DNA of 64,000 bases from Candidatus Sulfopaludibacter sp. SbA3 (GCA_945913285.1 CAMEDD010000002.1:105902-169901), one strand, 5' to 3'; counted from the first letter of the stretch, positions 1-9,737 are shown. Made by a program: numbers and translations. Notes: generated by a model from the sequence alone, not told the origin.

Positions 1-2576
1 CCGTGTTCCGGAAGATGATCACCGATGGCCGCTATGGCGACGCCGTCGAGGTCGCGCGCCAGCAGGTGGAGAGCGGCGCGCAGGTCATCGACGTCAACAT
101 GGACGAAGGGATGCTGGACGGCGTCCTCGCCATGACAACCTTCCTGAACCTGATCGCGGCGGAGCCCGACATTGCGCGCGTGCCGGTGATGATCGACTCC
201 TCCAAATGGGAGGTAATCGAGGCCGGCCTGAAATGTGTGCAGGGCAAGGGCATCGTCAATTCGATCTCGATGAAGGAAGGCGAAGCGAAGTTCACCGAGC
301 AGGCGCGGGCGTGTCTCTCATACGGTGCGGCGGTCGTCGTGATGGCGTTCGACGAGGTGGGGCAGGCCGACACGGCGGCGCGCAAGATCGAGATCTGCCA
401 GAGGGCCTACCGCATCCTGACGCAAGAGGTCGGCTTTGCACCGCAGGACATCATCTTCGACCCGAACATATTTGCAGTGGCGACAGGGATCGAGGAGCAT
501 AACAATTACGCGCTGGACTTCATTGAAGCGGCGAAGGTCATCCGCGAGATCTGCCCTGGCTGCCATATCTCGGGGGGGCTTTCGAACGTGTCGTTCAGCT
601 TCCGCGGTAATGAGCCCGTGCGCCGGGCGATGCATTCCGTGTTTCTCTATTATGCGATCCCGGCTGGCATGGACATGGGCATCGTGAATGCCGGTCAGCT
701 TGACATTTATGATGACATCGAGCCGGAACTGCGCGCGCGTGTCGAGGACGTGATCCTCAATCGCCGGGCGGACGCGACCGACCGGCTGCTGGAGATTGCC
801 GAACGGTTCAAGGGTCAGAAGGGCAAGACGCAGGAGAAGGACCTCTCCTGGCGCGAGGCGCCCGTGGCCAAGCGACTTGAGTATGCGCTGATCCACGGTA
901 TCTCGGAGTTCATTGATCTGGATACGGAAGAAGCGCGCCTCGCCGTGGAGCGTCCGCTCCATGTGATCGAAGGACCGCTGATGGACGGCATGAATGTCGT
1001 CGGAGACCTGTTCGGGTCGGGCAAGATGTTCCTGCCGCAGGTGGTGAAGTCGGCGCGGGTGATGAAGCAGGCGGTGGCCTGGCTTGAGCCCTTCATGGAA
1101 GAGGAAAAGAAGCGCCTCGGCACCGAGGCGAAGTCGAACGGCCGCGTCCTGATGGCGACCGTGAAGGGGGATGTGCACGATATCGGCAAGAATATTGTCG
1201 GCGTCGTGCTCGCCTGTAACGGTTATGACATCATCGACCTGGGCGTGATGGTGCCGGCCGAAAAGATCCTCGACATAGCGGTGCGTGAAAAGGTGGATAT
1301 CATCGGCCTTTCGGGCCTGATCACGCCCAGCCTTGACGAGATGGTGTATGTGGCGAGCGAGATGCAGCGGCGCGGCATGACGCAGCCTTTGCTGATTGGC
1401 GGGGCGACGACGAGCCCGGCGCATACGGCGGTGAAGATTGATCCCGTGATCCGCTGCGCGCCTGTGATCCATGTCGCCGATGCGAGCCGCGCGGTAGGCG
1501 TGGTCTCGACCCTGCTGAACGAGGACGATAAGCCGGCGCTGATCGCGCAGACGCGGGCGCGCTATGAGCGGATGCGCGAGGCACGCAAGGATGGTCCGCC
1601 CAAGGCGCGGTTGCCGCTGGCGGTGGCCCGCAAGGCGGCGTTCCGGCCGGATTGGGCGGGCTATGCGGCGCCGAAGCCGACTTTCACCGGTGCGCGCAGT
1701 TTCAAGGATATCGATCTGGCGACGCTGGCGCGCTACATCGACTGGACGCCTTATTTCTCGGCCTGGGACCTTGCGGGGCATTATCCGGAAATCCTGCAGG
1801 ATCCGGTGGTCGGCGAGGCGGCGCGGGGCCTCTGGCGCGATACCGAAGCGATGATGCAGCAGCTGATCGGCGAGGCCTGGTTCAGGCCGAAAGCGGTGGT
1901 CGGCTTCTGGGGCGCCAATGCGGTGGGCGACGACATCCGGCTTGAGACCGGTGATACGTTCTTCACGCTCCGCCAACAGATGAAAAAGGATAATGAGCGC
2001 GCGAACTATGCGCTGTCGGATTTTGTTGCGCCGGAAGGCGAGGACTGGATTGGCGGGTTCTGTGTGACGGCTGGCCCGGAAGCGGATGTCATTGCTGAAG
2101 ACTTCAAGGCCAAGGGCGATGATTATTCCTCGATCATGTGCAAGGCGCTGGCGGACCGGTTTGCCGAAGCGATGGCGGAATACATGCACGAGCGCGTGCG
2201 CAAGGAACTCTGGGCCTATGCGCCCGATGAGGCCCTTACAACGAATGAGCTGATCGGCGAGAAGTATTGCGGCATCCGTCCGGCGCCGGGCTATCCCTCG
2301 CAGCCTGAGCATACGGAGAAGGCGACGCTCTTCCGGTTGCTCGATGCGGAGAAGCACATCGGCGTGTCGCTGACGTCGAGCTATGCGATGAGCCCTGCCG
2401 CGTCCGTATCCGGACTGTATCTCGCGCATCCGGACGCGATCTACTTTGCGCTTGGGCGTATCGAGCGCGATCAGGTGGAAGATTATGCGCGGCGCAAGGG
2501 ATGGGACATCAAGAAGGCCGAGCGCTGGCTGGCGCCGGTGCTGAATTATGATCCTTACGTGCTGGTCGAGGCCTGA
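1..2576 (+). CDS. metH: Cobalamin-dependent methionine synthase, C-terminal part (5' end cut by window)
   Basis: Transfers a methyl group from methyltetrahydrofolate to homocysteine through enzyme-bound cobalamin, in the cytoplasm. The visible 857 codons start inside the pterin-binding barrel ([16 protein letters not shown] near the start) and run through the Met/cap helical domain, the B12-binding Rossmann domain and the C-terminal AdoMet reactivation domain. The cobalamin ligand motif DxHxxG is at about visible residues 390-395 (H392), followed by the SGLITPS and LLIGGATTS segments. [15 protein letters not shown] near residue 760 is the AdoMet-binding signature. The open frame extends to base 1, so the GTG at position 3 need not be the start. 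If metH is split here, as in some alphaproteobacteria, with the homocysteine-binding module in a separate gene, only about 20-30 codons are missing; otherwise about 350. Confidence 0.95.
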   Translation, partial: VFRKMITDGRYGDAVEVARQQVESGAQVIDVNMDEGMLDGVLAMTTFLNLIAAEPDIARVPVMIDSSKWEVIEAGLKCVQGKGIVNSISMKEGEAKFTEQARACLSYGAAVVVMAFDEVGQADTAARKIEICQRAYRILTQEVGFAPQDIIFDPNIFAVATGIEEHNNYALDFIEAAKVIREICPGCHISGGLSNVSFSFRGNEPVRRAMHSVFLYYAIPAGMDMGIVNAGQLDIYDDIEPELRARVEDVILNRRADATDRLLEIAERFKGQKGKTQEKDLSWREAPVAKRLEYALIHGISEFIDLDTEEARLAVERPLHVIEGPLMDGMNVVGDLFGSGKMFLPQVVKSARVMKQAVAWLEPFMEEEKKRLGTEAKSNGRVLMATVKGDVHDIGKNIVGVVLACNGYDIIDLGVMVPAEKILDIAVREKVDIIGLSGLITPSLDEMVYVASEMQRRGMTQPLLIGGATTSPAHTAVKIDPVIRCAPVIHVADASRAVGVVSTLLNEDDKPALIAQTRARYERMREARKDGPPKARLPLAVARKAAFRPDWAGYAAPKPTFTGARSFKDIDLATLARYIDWTPYFSAWDLAGHYPEILQDPVVGEAARGLWRDTEAMMQQLIGEAWFRPKAVVGFWGANAVGDDIRLETGDTFFTLRQQMKKDNERANYALSDFVAPEGEDWIGGFCVTAGPEADVIAEDFKAKGDDYSSIMCKALADRFAEAMAEYMHERVRKELWAYAPDEALTTNELIGEKYCGIRPAPGYPSQPEHTEKATLFRLLDAEKHIGVSLTSSYAMSPAASVSGLYLAHPDAIYFALGRIERDQVEDYARRKGWDIKKAERWLAPVLNYDPYVLVEA

Positions 2577-2653
2577 GGGGCTCTCCCCTAGTGACGCAGC
2601 CCCGAGTCGGGCTAGACCGGCGCAGAGCCAACTTGGCCGAGACGGAGCGCCAC

Positions 2654-4078
2654 ATGCCGAAAGCCCGCTTGCGAAGCGAGAACGCGAAGATCATCGCGAC
2701 GCTTGGGCCGCGCAGCCGCTCGCTGAAGGAAATCCGGGCGCTGGCGGAGGCGGGCGCGGATGTGTTCCGGCTGAATTTCTCGCATGGAAGCCATGAAGAT
2801 CATCGCCTGACACTTGAAATGGTGCGCAAGGTCGAGGGCCTGGTTGGCCGCCCGCTCGCGGCGATGGCGGACCTGCAGGGGCCGAAGGTCCGCGTTGGGA
2901 GTTTTCCCGGCGGCGAGATGAAAGTCGCGTGGCGCAGCGAATATCCGCTGGTAGCGGCGGCGACTACCGACGCTTCCGGCACGATCCCCGTGCCGCACAA
3001 AGCGATCCTCGACCAGCTGGCCGTCGGCGACACGATTCTCGTGGATGACGGCAAGCTGATCTTCACGGTGATGGCGGCCGGCGCTGCGCCGCGTGTTCGG
3101 GCCGATGTGCCGGGCAAGATTTCCGACAAGAAGGGCTTCACGGTGCGCGGCAAGGCATTGCCGGTGAAGGCGCTGACTGACAAGGACAAAGCGGACCTCG
3201 AATTCGCGCTGTCGATCGGCGTGGATATTGTGGCGCTGTCCTTTGTGCAGTCGGTGTCCGATATCTCTATGACGAAGGCGATCATCCGGGGCCGGGTCCC
3301 GCTGATTGCAAAACTGGAAAAGCCGGCCGCGCTCGGTGAACTGCGCGAGATCATCCACGCAGCGGACGGGGTGATGGTGGCGCGGGGCGATCTGGGGGTC
3401 GAGTACCCGCCGGAGGAAGTGCCGGTGATCCAGCGCCGAATCATCCGCGCTGCGCGCGCGGCCGGGCGGCCGGTGATCGTGGCGACGCAGATGCTGGAAT
3501 CGATGATCGAAAATTCGGCGCCGACGCGGGCCGAGGCGTCGGATGTCGCGACCGCGATCTATCAGGGTGCGGACGCTGTGATGTTGTCGGCGGAGACGGC
3601 GGTGGGCCGGCATCCGGCGACGGCGGTAGCGATCATGTCGCGCATTATCCGGGCGACCGAGAATGCAGAGGACTATCGCAGGTCGCTGATACAGTTCGAC
3701 GGGGATTCGACGGAAACCAGCGCCATCGACGTGATCGCCAAGACGGCCACCGAAATGGCGGAAGCGGAGGGTGCGGCCGCGCTGGCCTTGCGCACGGGGG
3801 CCTTCGAACGGCTCGCACGGTTTGCGCGCGTGCGGGGCACGACACCTATACTCTATGGCTCTATGGACCAGAGCCGCGTGCGACAGGCGTGTCTGCTCTG
3901 GGGCGTGCATCCGCAGAAGCTCGATGCAGCAGTCGAGAATTGGTACCGCGCATTGATGAAGGCTGCCGGGCTTGATGGGCGTGTAGCCTATGCGCGTTGG
4001 GCCGGAGACGACACGCGCTTTGCCTGGGAGATTGGTATCGGCAAGGGCCTCGATGGCAAGCCGATCACTGGCGTATGA
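2654..4078 (+). CDS. pyk: Pyruvate kinase
   Basis: Converts phosphoenolpyruvate and ADP to pyruvate and ATP, the last step of glycolysis. The 474-residue product has the family motifs in order: KIIATLGP at the N terminus, FRLNFSHG, LQGPKVRVG, the K-containing IAKLEKPAAL, the metal and substrate loop VMVARGDLGVE, and the signature ATQMLESMI followed by PTRAEASDVATA. The ATG at 2654 gives the normal N terminus (MPKARLRSENAK) and has a GGAG-type site just upstream. An in-frame GTG at 2591 would add 21 unlike-family residues. The 3' end overlaps the converging aspartic protease gene by 14 bases. It follows metH by 77 bases. Confidence 0.96.
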   Translation: MPKARLRSENAKIIATLGPRSRSLKEIRALAEAGADVFRLNFSHGSHEDHRLTLEMVRKVEGLVGRPLAAMADLQGPKVRVGSFPGGEMKVAWRSEYPLVAAATTDASGTIPVPHKAILDQLAVGDTILVDDGKLIFTVMAAGAAPRVRADVPGKISDKKGFTVRGKALPVKALTDKDKADLEFALSIGVDIVALSFVQSVSDISMTKAIIRGRVPLIAKLEKPAALGELREIIHAADGVMVARGDLGVEYPPEEVPVIQRRIIRAARAAGRPVIVATQMLESMIENSAPTRAEASDVATAIYQGADAVMLSAETAVGRHPATAVAIMSRIIRATENAEDYRRSLIQFDGDSTETSAIDVIAKTATEMAEAEGAAALALRTGAFERLARFARVRGTTPILYGSMDQSRVRQACLLWGVHPQKLDAAVENWYRALMKAAGLDGRVAYARWAGDDTRFAWEIGIGKGLDGKPITGV

Positions 4079-4589
4079 TCAGCTGTCCCTGACGGAATTC
4101 GTAGGAGTCGAGGTGGCCGAGGAAGGTCATGCCGAGCAGGGACTGGTCGAGTTCCGTACGCAGGACCATGGCTTCGACGTTCTCGACTTTGACTTTGCCG
4201 ATGCGGATGCTTTCGATCATCACCGGCGCGCCGTAGGTGACGCCGCCGGCGGTCCGGATCTCGGCGTCGAAGTCGAGCTGCTCCGGCTTGAGGCCAAGCC
4301 GCTGGGCATCGAGATAGGTAAGGGCGACGATACTGGCGCCGGTATCCACGAGGAATTCGATCTGGGTGCCTCTCACGTCGGCCCGGGTCCAGAAATGGCC
4401 GTCGGCTTCCTGGTCGATGAAGGCCGAGCGCGATCCGGGTGCCTGAGCGGGCGCCTGGGTGGCGACCGCCATGGTCGGGGGCTCCGGTTCAGCGGCGTGG
4501 TCCTCGAATTTCGGGGCAAGCCCGAAAGCGATCGTCATCGCAATGGCGACGGCGGCAAACATCACGAAGAAGAGGTTTCGCACGGCCAT
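4065..4589 (-). CDS. Membrane-anchored clan AA aspartic protease, TIGR02281-like
   Basis: A retroviral-type single-domain aspartic protease. The 174-residue protein has an N-terminal transmembrane segment or signal anchor (about residues 5-25), a Pro/Ala-rich linker to about residue 52, then the protease domain with the active-site motif VDTGAS near residue 82 and a C-terminal LLGMTFL segment typical of the fold. Only one DTG is present, so activity would need a dimer. It lies 3 bases after the DUF1289 gene on the same strand, so the two are probably co-transcribed. The substrate is unknown. Confidence 0.85.
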   Translation of the reverse strand: MAVRNLFFVMFAAVAIAMTIAFGLAPKFEDHAAEPEPPTMAVATQAPAQAPGSRSAFIDQEADGHFWTRADVRGTQIEFLVDTGASIVALTYLDAQRLGLKPEQLDFDAEIRTAGGVTYGAPVMIESIRIGKVKVENVEAMVLRTELDQSLLGMTFLGHLDSYEFRQGQLIIRQ

Positions 4590-4592
4590 CGA

Positions 4593-4787
4593 TCAGCGCT
4601 TCCCGATGGCTTCGAGATGGGCGATGCGCTCCGGCAGGCAGGCGATCACGTCGTCACGGGCTTCGGGGGTCATCTGCACCCAGCGGCCGATTTCCGGCAG
4701 CGTGCGGCCACAGCCAAGGCAATAGCCGGTCTGGCCGTCGACGGCGCAAACCTTGATACACGGGGTCTTGATGGGTGCGATGGGCAT
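4593..4787 (-). CDS. Small DUF1289 cysteine-rich protein
   Basis: A 64-residue protein of the DUF1289 type. It contains four cysteines arranged as TPCIKVC...YCLGCGRTLPEI, likely a small metal-binding or Fe-S knuckle, followed by the typical EIGRW segment. The function is not established. The ATG at 4787 is chosen because it gives the compact family length; an upstream in-frame extension to 4949 lacks family character and would run into the divergent cobT-like promoter. It leads the two-gene minus-strand unit with the aspartic protease. Confidence 0.8.
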   Translation of the reverse strand: MPIAPIKTPCIKVCAVDGQTGYCLGCGRTLPEIGRWVQMTPEARDDVIACLPERIAHLEAIGKR

Positions 4788-4921
4788 TGAAACAGCGATA
4801 CCGGAAGCAGAACGAACAACCAGTATGGCACAAACGGCGTAATAAATCCTTGTCGGACAGGCCCAAGAATCTTTGATATTAAAGGGAATGCGCCCCTGAA
4901 CTGCGCACGGAGTATTCTGAC

Positions 4922-5923
4922 TTGAGCGAAACTGCTGCCCAGAAATCACCGCTGTCGGACGCCCGCGAGCTGATTCTCAAGCCGGTCGAGGCCGACGGCG
5001 TATCCGGAAAACGGGTCCGCGAGGCTCTGATGGGCATGGGCCGGGAGGGCGATTTTGGCCGCCTCGGCGAGGCCGCAGAATGGCTCGCCCGCTGGCAGCG
5101 CCGGTTTCCGCCGCGCATCGAGAAGCCGACGCTCGCCATCTTTTCGGGTTCGCACGGCATTGTTGAGGCCGGCGTATCGCTTTCCAGCAATGTTGATACC
5201 CAGGCGCACATCAAGGCGCTGACGGAAGGGCGCGCGCCCCTGTCAGCGATTGCGGCGCAGGTCGGCGCCAATGTGCGCGTGTTCGAACTCGCGCTGGACC
5301 GGCCGACGCCGAGCATCGCTAAAGAAGCGGCGATGACCGAACGCGAATGCGCCGCGACGATCGCCTACGGGTTTGAAGCGGTCGAAGACCAGCCTGACTT
5401 GCTGGCAATTGCCGTTTCCGGCGCCGGGGTCGGCACCGCAGCGGCAGCGGTTGCCTGCGCGCTGTATGGCGGCTCACCGGACTACTGGGTGCGGCCAAGC
5501 GCCCAGACGCCGGCCAGCCTGTCGGACAAGCGAAGCCTTCTGGTGTCGGATGCCTTGCGTCTGCACCGGGGACATTTGTCTGATCCACTCGAGGCGCTGC
5601 GCTGTCTCGGGGGAAGGGAACTGGCCGCTTGTGTGGGCGCCATCATCGCGGCGCGCCATCAGAGCATTCCGGTTCTGCTCGACGGGTTTGCCACGACGAT
5701 TGCGGCCGGTGTGGTGCATGCGGTTTCGCCATCGGCGGTGAGCCATTGCCTCGCGGCCCACATCACGCAGCGGCCGGCGCATGAAGCCGCGCTTGAGCGC
5801 ATCGGACTTGCGCCGCTGCTCCAGTTGCAGTTCCAAACGGGTGGCGGTCTGGGTTCAGCGACCGCGATTGGCGTACTGAAAACCGCCTGCGCGCCCTTTA
5901 TTGCCAAGCCCGCGAGCCATTAA
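4922..5923 (+). CDS. CobT-like nicotinate-nucleotide:dimethylbenzimidazole phosphoribosyltransferase homologue, catalytic residues altered
   Basis: Over its whole 333 residues it resembles CobT, which activates the lower ligand of cobalamin. Recognisable parts include LGGRELAACVGAIIAAR, IPVLLDGF and PAHEAALERIGL. Compared with the CobT pattern as I remember it, conserved positions differ. The FAGDHG motif reads FSGSHG (S77). GEMGIGNTT reads AVSGAGVGT, so the first conserved Glu is V165. The C-terminal LGEGSGA reads TGGGLGS, so the catalytic Glu is G308. It may therefore be a non-catalytic or altered-function paralogue. The start is TTG at 4922; no better ATG lies nearby. It is divergent from the DUF1289 gene, with 134 bases between them. 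Confidence 0.75.
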   Translation: MSETAAQKSPLSDARELILKPVEADGVSGKRVREALMGMGREGDFGRLGEAAEWLARWQRRFPPRIEKPTLAIFSGSHGIVEAGVSLSSNVDTQAHIKALTEGRAPLSAIAAQVGANVRVFELALDRPTPSIAKEAAMTERECAATIAYGFEAVEDQPDLLAIAVSGAGVGTAAAAVACALYGGSPDYWVRPSAQTPASLSDKRSLLVSDALRLHRGHLSDPLEALRCLGGRELAACVGAIIAARHQSIPVLLDGFATTIAAGVVHAVSPSAVSHCLAAHITQRPAHEAALERIGLAPLLQLQFQTGGGLGSATAIGVLKTACAPFIAKPASH

Positions 5924-5944
5924 CGCAAGGTCAGTGCGGCATTC

Positions 5945-5965
5945 TTTACGTTTACGTGTACGTCA
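5945..5965 (+). promoter_or_regulatory. Triple ACGT repeat, probable operator for the acyl-CoA dehydrogenase pair
   Basis: Three ACGT cores occur at exactly 6-base spacing (5948, 5954 and 5960) inside a T-rich start. From memory this resembles the palindromic sites of LiuR-type MerR regulators that control acyl-CoA and branched-chain catabolism genes. It lies about 75 bases upstream of the first acyl-CoA dehydrogenase. The assignment of the regulator is inference. Confidence 0.45.
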
Positions 5966-6038
5966 CCTTGCCAGTGCACGGTTTTGACTGACATAGAGGG
6001 GCCAAGAGGCACCCAGAGGCACCAGAGGACGACCCGCC

Positions 6039-7232
6039 ATGAATCTTGATTTCACGCCTGAAGAAACCGCATTCCGTGACGAAGTCCGCGCGTTTATCCG
6101 CGACAATTATCCGAAAGAACTCTCGGGTATGGGATCGCGCGAAGACCTGACGCGCGAGCAGTTTCTCGGCTGGCACAAGATCCTTGGCAAAAAGGGCTGG
6201 TCCGCCCCGGCCTGGCCGAAAAAATACGGCGGCACCGGCTGGACCTCGACCCAGCGCTACATCTGGTCGGAAGAAAATGCGCGCGTCGATGCCCTGATGC
6301 CGCTTCCGTTCGGCGTCTCGATGGTTGGCCCCGTCATCTATACGTTCGGCAGCGAAGAGCAGAAGGCGAAGCACCTTCCGGGCATCCTCGCCGGTGACGT
6401 CTGGTGGGCGCAGGGCTATTCCGAGCCCGGCGCCGGTTCTGACCTGGCCAGCCTCAAGACCACCGCCGTGCGTGATGGCGATCACTATGTGATCAACGGC
6501 CAGAAGACCTGGACGACGCTGGCCCAGCATGCGGACTGGGGCTTCTTCCTCTGCCGCACGGACCCCTCGGCCAAGTCGCAGGAAGGCATCAGCTTCATCC
6601 TCATCGACATGAAGACGCCGGGTATTGAAGTGCGCCCGATCCGTCTGATCGACGGCACGCACGAAGTCAACGAAACCTGGCTGACGGACGTCCGCGTGCC
6701 GGTCGAGAACCTCGTCGGCAAGGAAAACGAAGGCTGGACCTACGCGAAGTTCCTGCTCGCTCACGAGCGTTCGGGCATCGCCGGCGTGGCGCGTTCCAAG
6801 CGCGGCGTCGAGCGCCTGCGCTCCATCGCATCGTCCGAAACCATCGATGGCACGCCGCTGATCCTGAACGGCGACTTCTCCCGCAAGATCAGCCAGCTGG
6901 AAATCGATCTGACGGCGCTGGAGTTCACCGAACTTCGCACGCTCGCATCTGAAGCCCAGGGCAAAGGCCCGGGCCCGGAAAGCTCGATCCTCAAGATCAA
7001 GGGCACCGAGATCCAGCAGCGCCTGACCGAGCTGACGCTCGAAGCTGTCGGCAACTATGGCGCGCCGTATGCGCGCGGGATGGACGGCCACGGCGTCAAC
7101 GACCTCGGCGTCGGACCGGAATACTCGAACTTCGCCGCCGACACTTATTTCAACATGCGCAAGACGTCGATCTATGGCGGGTCCAACGAGATCCAACGCA
7201 ACATCATTACAAAGATGATCCTCGGCCTTTAA
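6039..7232 (+). CDS. Acyl-CoA dehydrogenase, large-subunit type (PimC-like)
   Basis: FAD-dependent alpha,beta-dehydrogenation of an acyl-CoA thioester. The 397-residue product has the N-terminal helical domain (FTPEETAFRDEVRAFI), the central beta domain with the FAD-contacting stretch WAQGYSEPGAGSDLASLKT near residues 125-145, and the C-terminal helical domain ending YGGSNEIQRNIITKMILGL. It is followed after 28 bases by a second, more divergent dehydrogenase. This large/small pairing is the arrangement known for pimeloyl-CoA dehydrogenase PimC/PimD and similar heteromers. The actual substrate cannot be read from the sequence. Confidence 0.92.
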   Translation: MNLDFTPEETAFRDEVRAFIRDNYPKELSGMGSREDLTREQFLGWHKILGKKGWSAPAWPKKYGGTGWTSTQRYIWSEENARVDALMPLPFGVSMVGPVIYTFGSEEQKAKHLPGILAGDVWWAQGYSEPGAGSDLASLKTTAVRDGDHYVINGQKTWTTLAQHADWGFFLCRTDPSAKSQEGISFILIDMKTPGIEVRPIRLIDGTHEVNETWLTDVRVPVENLVGKENEGWTYAKFLLAHERSGIAGVARSKRGVERLRSIASSETIDGTPLILNGDFSRKISQLEIDLTALEFTELRTLASEAQGKGPGPESSILKIKGTEIQQRLTELTLEAVGNYGAPYARGMDGHGVNDLGVGPEYSNFAADTYFNMRKTSIYGGSNEIQRNIITKMILGL

Positions 7233-7260
7233 GGCCGGGGACACAGGGAGGGACCAGGCA

Positions 7261-8415
7261 ATGGATTTCAACTTTACTGAAGAACAGACGATGATCCGCG
7301 ACAGCCTCGCACGGCTGATCAAGGACCAGTATGACTTCGACACGCGCCGCAAGGTCATCGCCTCGAGCGAAGGCTGGCGACCGAAAATGTGGGCGCAGTT
7401 CGCCGAACTTGGCTTGCTCGCCGCGCCGTTCAGCGAAGAAGACGGCGGCCTCGGCGGCGGTCCGATCGACGCGATGGTCGTGATGGAAGAGTTCGGCAAG
7501 GGCCTCGTGATCGAGCCGTACCTGCAGTCGGTCGTGATCGGCGGCGGTTTCCTGAAGCGTGGGTCGGATGGTCAGAAGGCGGAGCATCTCGCCCCGATGA
7601 TTGCCGGCGAGCGCGTGTTCGCCTTTGCCTATGCCGAGCCCAAAGGCCGCTACAACCTGGCGGACCTGGAGACGACAGCGACCAAAGACGGTGCAGGCTG
7701 GAAGATTTCCGGTCACAAGGCTGTGGTGGTGGGCGCGCCTTGGGCGAGCCACCTGATCGTCACGGCACGGACGGCTGGCGGCCGCCGTGACACCAAAGGC
7801 ATCGGCGTATTCATCGTGGCGAAAGATGCCAAGGGCGTCACCACGCGGGACTACCCGACGGTTGATGGCCGCCGCGCCTCGGAAGTGCATTTCGACAACG
7901 TGTCGGTCGGTACGGACGCCGCAATCGGCGATGCTGGCAACGGCCTGCCGCTGATCGAGCGCGTGACCGATGAAGCGATCGCAGCGCTCTGCGCCGAGGC
8001 CTGCGGCGCGATGAAGGTCGCGCAGACGATGACGGTTGAATACTCGCGTACGCGCAAGCAGTTCGGCACCGCCATTGGCAAGTTTCAGGTGCTGCAGCAC
8101 AAGATGGTCGACATGTTCATGGAGGCCGAGCAGTCGGTTTCGATGACCTACATGGCGTCGCTGAAGCTGGACGAGGATGACGTGACGCGGAAGAAAGCGG
8201 CTTCGGCAGCCAAGGTCCGCATCGGTCAGGCCGGACGCTTCGTCGGCCAGAACGCGATCCAGATCCATGGCGGCATGGGCATGACGGACGAGCTGGCCAT
8301 CGGCCACTACTTCAAGCGCCTGACGATCATCGATTCCGAGTTCGGCAACGTCGATCACCACCTGAAGCGCTACACGGACCTTTCGGCAACTGAAGTTCTG
8401 GTCGCCGCCGAGTAG
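7261..8415 (+). CDS. Acyl-CoA dehydrogenase, small-subunit type (PimD-like)
   Basis: A 384-residue acyl-CoA dehydrogenase family protein, probable partner of the preceding gene. The N-terminal domain (FTEEQTMIRDSLARLI), a shortened middle domain with AYAEPKGRYNLADLET in place of the usual GAGSD loop, and the C-terminal domain (YSRTRKQFGTAIGKFQVLQHKMVDM, then QIHGGMGMTDELAIGHYFKRL) are all present. A strong GGGAGG ribosome-binding site precedes the ATG. The altered FAD loop is normal for the PimD-like half of such pairs. Confidence 0.9.
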   Translation: MDFNFTEEQTMIRDSLARLIKDQYDFDTRRKVIASSEGWRPKMWAQFAELGLLAAPFSEEDGGLGGGPIDAMVVMEEFGKGLVIEPYLQSVVIGGGFLKRGSDGQKAEHLAPMIAGERVFAFAYAEPKGRYNLADLETTATKDGAGWKISGHKAVVVGAPWASHLIVTARTAGGRRDTKGIGVFIVAKDAKGVTTRDYPTVDGRRASEVHFDNVSVGTDAAIGDAGNGLPLIERVTDEAIAALCAEACGAMKVAQTMTVEYSRTRKQFGTAIGKFQVLQHKMVDMFMEAEQSVSMTYMASLKLDEDDVTRKKAASAAKVRIGQAGRFVGQNAIQIHGGMGMTDELAIGHYFKRLTIIDSEFGNVDHHLKRYTDLSATEVLVAAE

Positions 8416-8441
8416 GCATCGTCAGTGAACGAATAATTCAG

Positions 8442-8473
8442 GCGGGGCTGGAGCGATTCGGCCCCGCTTCTTT
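8442..8473 (+). terminator. Rho-independent terminator after the acyl-CoA dehydrogenases
   Basis: A 7-bp GC stem (GCGGGGC at 8442-8448 pairing with GCCCCGC at 8461-8467), a 12-base loop and the T-rich tail TTCTTTA. It sits 26 bases after the stop codon and reaches the end of the converging glycosyltransferase gene. Confidence 0.7.
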
Positions 8474-9737
8474 ATGACTTGGCGGCTTCGGCCAGCATCC
8501 GGTGAATGGTGGCGATGGCGTCGTCGTGCGAAAGCCGGGCCCGCGCGTGCTGGCGGGCGCCTTCGGAAAGTGCGAGGCGGCGCGGCCCATTACCGGCGAG
8601 GTCCAGGATTTCGGCGGCGAGTGCGTCCGGGCCGGGGGTGGAGGCCACCAGATCATCCAGCACGTTGCCGAAGCCTTCAAGCGCCAGCGGATAGACGACG
8701 CAGGGCATGCCGAGGAGGAGGTATTCGGCTACCTTGATGCTGGTGCCGGTCGCGAAGCGTGTCGGGGCGATACCGATGGCGTTGGCGCCGCCGATGGTTT
8801 CGAGCGACTCGACGCGGCCTAGCACGTTCACGCCGGGCATGGCGGCGCGTGCAGGCGTGAGGGTCTTGCCGATCGAGCCGGCGATCCAGAAATCGAGCGC
8901 GGGCGCCGTGGCGCGCACCTTTGGCCAGACATCATCAAGGAAATGGTTCAGCGCTTCGGCGTTTCCGCCATGCACCGTGCCAATGAAAACGACGCGGGGC
9001 TCGCCGGTATTCTCCGACGTCTGATAATCCGGTGCATCCGGCGGCACCCAGACCATCTGAACATCCGGCAAGTGCCGTTTCACCTTGGCGAGTTCGTTGG
9101 CTGAGATGAAGAATATGACATCGCAAGCCGACAGCCAGCCGATTTCGGTGTCGAAGCCCGTTTCGTCAAAGTCGATCACCTGGCCGCCTTCGCGGAATCG
9201 CTCTGCGCGGTCGGAGAGCAGGTCGTGCATGAGGCAGGAGCGGATCGTTTTCGATTTGAGCTTCCTCAGTGCGGGTCCCATCGAGCTGTACTCGGCCAGC
9301 GTGATGGCAGAGGGGCTCGCATCGCAGGCGCGCGCGACGAGGGTTGCTTCCTGGTCGCTGATCTCCCGGCCGAGATAGCTGGGAATGGCAATTTCTGCGC
9401 CGAGCCGGCGGGCGGCCTCCTTGGCGAGGCGAATGGCGAACCGGGTCCAGATTCGCGGCGAGAGCGACCAGTAGCGGCTGCCGAACTTGATGGCGCCCGG
9501 CCAGAGGATGCTGGTCGTGAGGTTTGCGAGGCGCGGGTGCACGCTGGCCCAGGGGCGATTGCCGAAGGATTGCCAGGGCGCAAAGACGAGGCGCATTTCT
9601 GAGCCCGAGCGCCGGACCATTTTCATGAAGGTTTCGAGATAGGCGCAGTTGCCGGTTGCCATGTTGTCGAGCTGGCGCTGGACGAGAATGTCCATCACCG
9701 GGCGTTTCGAATCGGGTGTGGCGTGAGGTTCGGACAT
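8472..9737 (-). CDS. Glycosyltransferase, GT4/GT-B type
   Basis: A 421-residue GT-B-fold protein. The C-terminal half carries the donor-binding Rossmann domain. A RVVFIGTVHGGNAEAL segment is followed by DFWIAGSIGKTL, VNVLGRVESL and the donor-site stretch GTSIKVAEYLLLGMPCVVYPLALEG, as in family 4 enzymes. No signal peptide or membrane segment is evident. The ATG at 9737 is preferred over a TTG at 9788. Neighbours give no sugar pathway, so donor and acceptor are unknown. It is a lone glycosyltransferase converging on the acyl-CoA dehydrogenase terminator. Confidence 0.82.
   Translation of the reverse strand: MSEPHATPDSKRPVMDILVQRQLDNMATGNCAYLETFMKMVRRSGSEMRLVFAPWQSFGNRPWASVHPRLANLTTSILWPGAIKFGSRYWSLSPRIWTRFAIRLAKEAARRLGAEIAIPSYLGREISDQEATLVARACDASPSAITLAEYSSMGPALRKLKSKTIRSCLMHDLLSDRAERFREGGQVIDFDETGFDTEIGWLSACDVIFFISANELAKVKRHLPDVQMVWVPPDAPDYQTSENTGEPRVVFIGTVHGGNAEALNHFLDDVWPKVRATAPALDFWIAGSIGKTLTPARAAMPGVNVLGRVESLETIGGANAIGIAPTRFATGTSIKVAEYLLLGMPCVVYPLALEGFGNVLDDLVASTPGPDALAAEILDLAGNGPRRLALSEGARQHARARLSHDDAIATIHRMLAEAAKS

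Noticed and set aside
318..2429. 703-residue minus-strand frame inside metH
   Set aside because: Antisense shadow produced by high GC at third positions; Arg/His-rich, with no family motif.
4788..4921. Possible cobalamin riboswitch upstream of the cobT-like gene (a GGGAAT...CCTGAACTGCGCACGG stretch)
   Set aside because: Only a faint resemblance to the B12-box end; the 134-base region lacks room and the other conserved helices.
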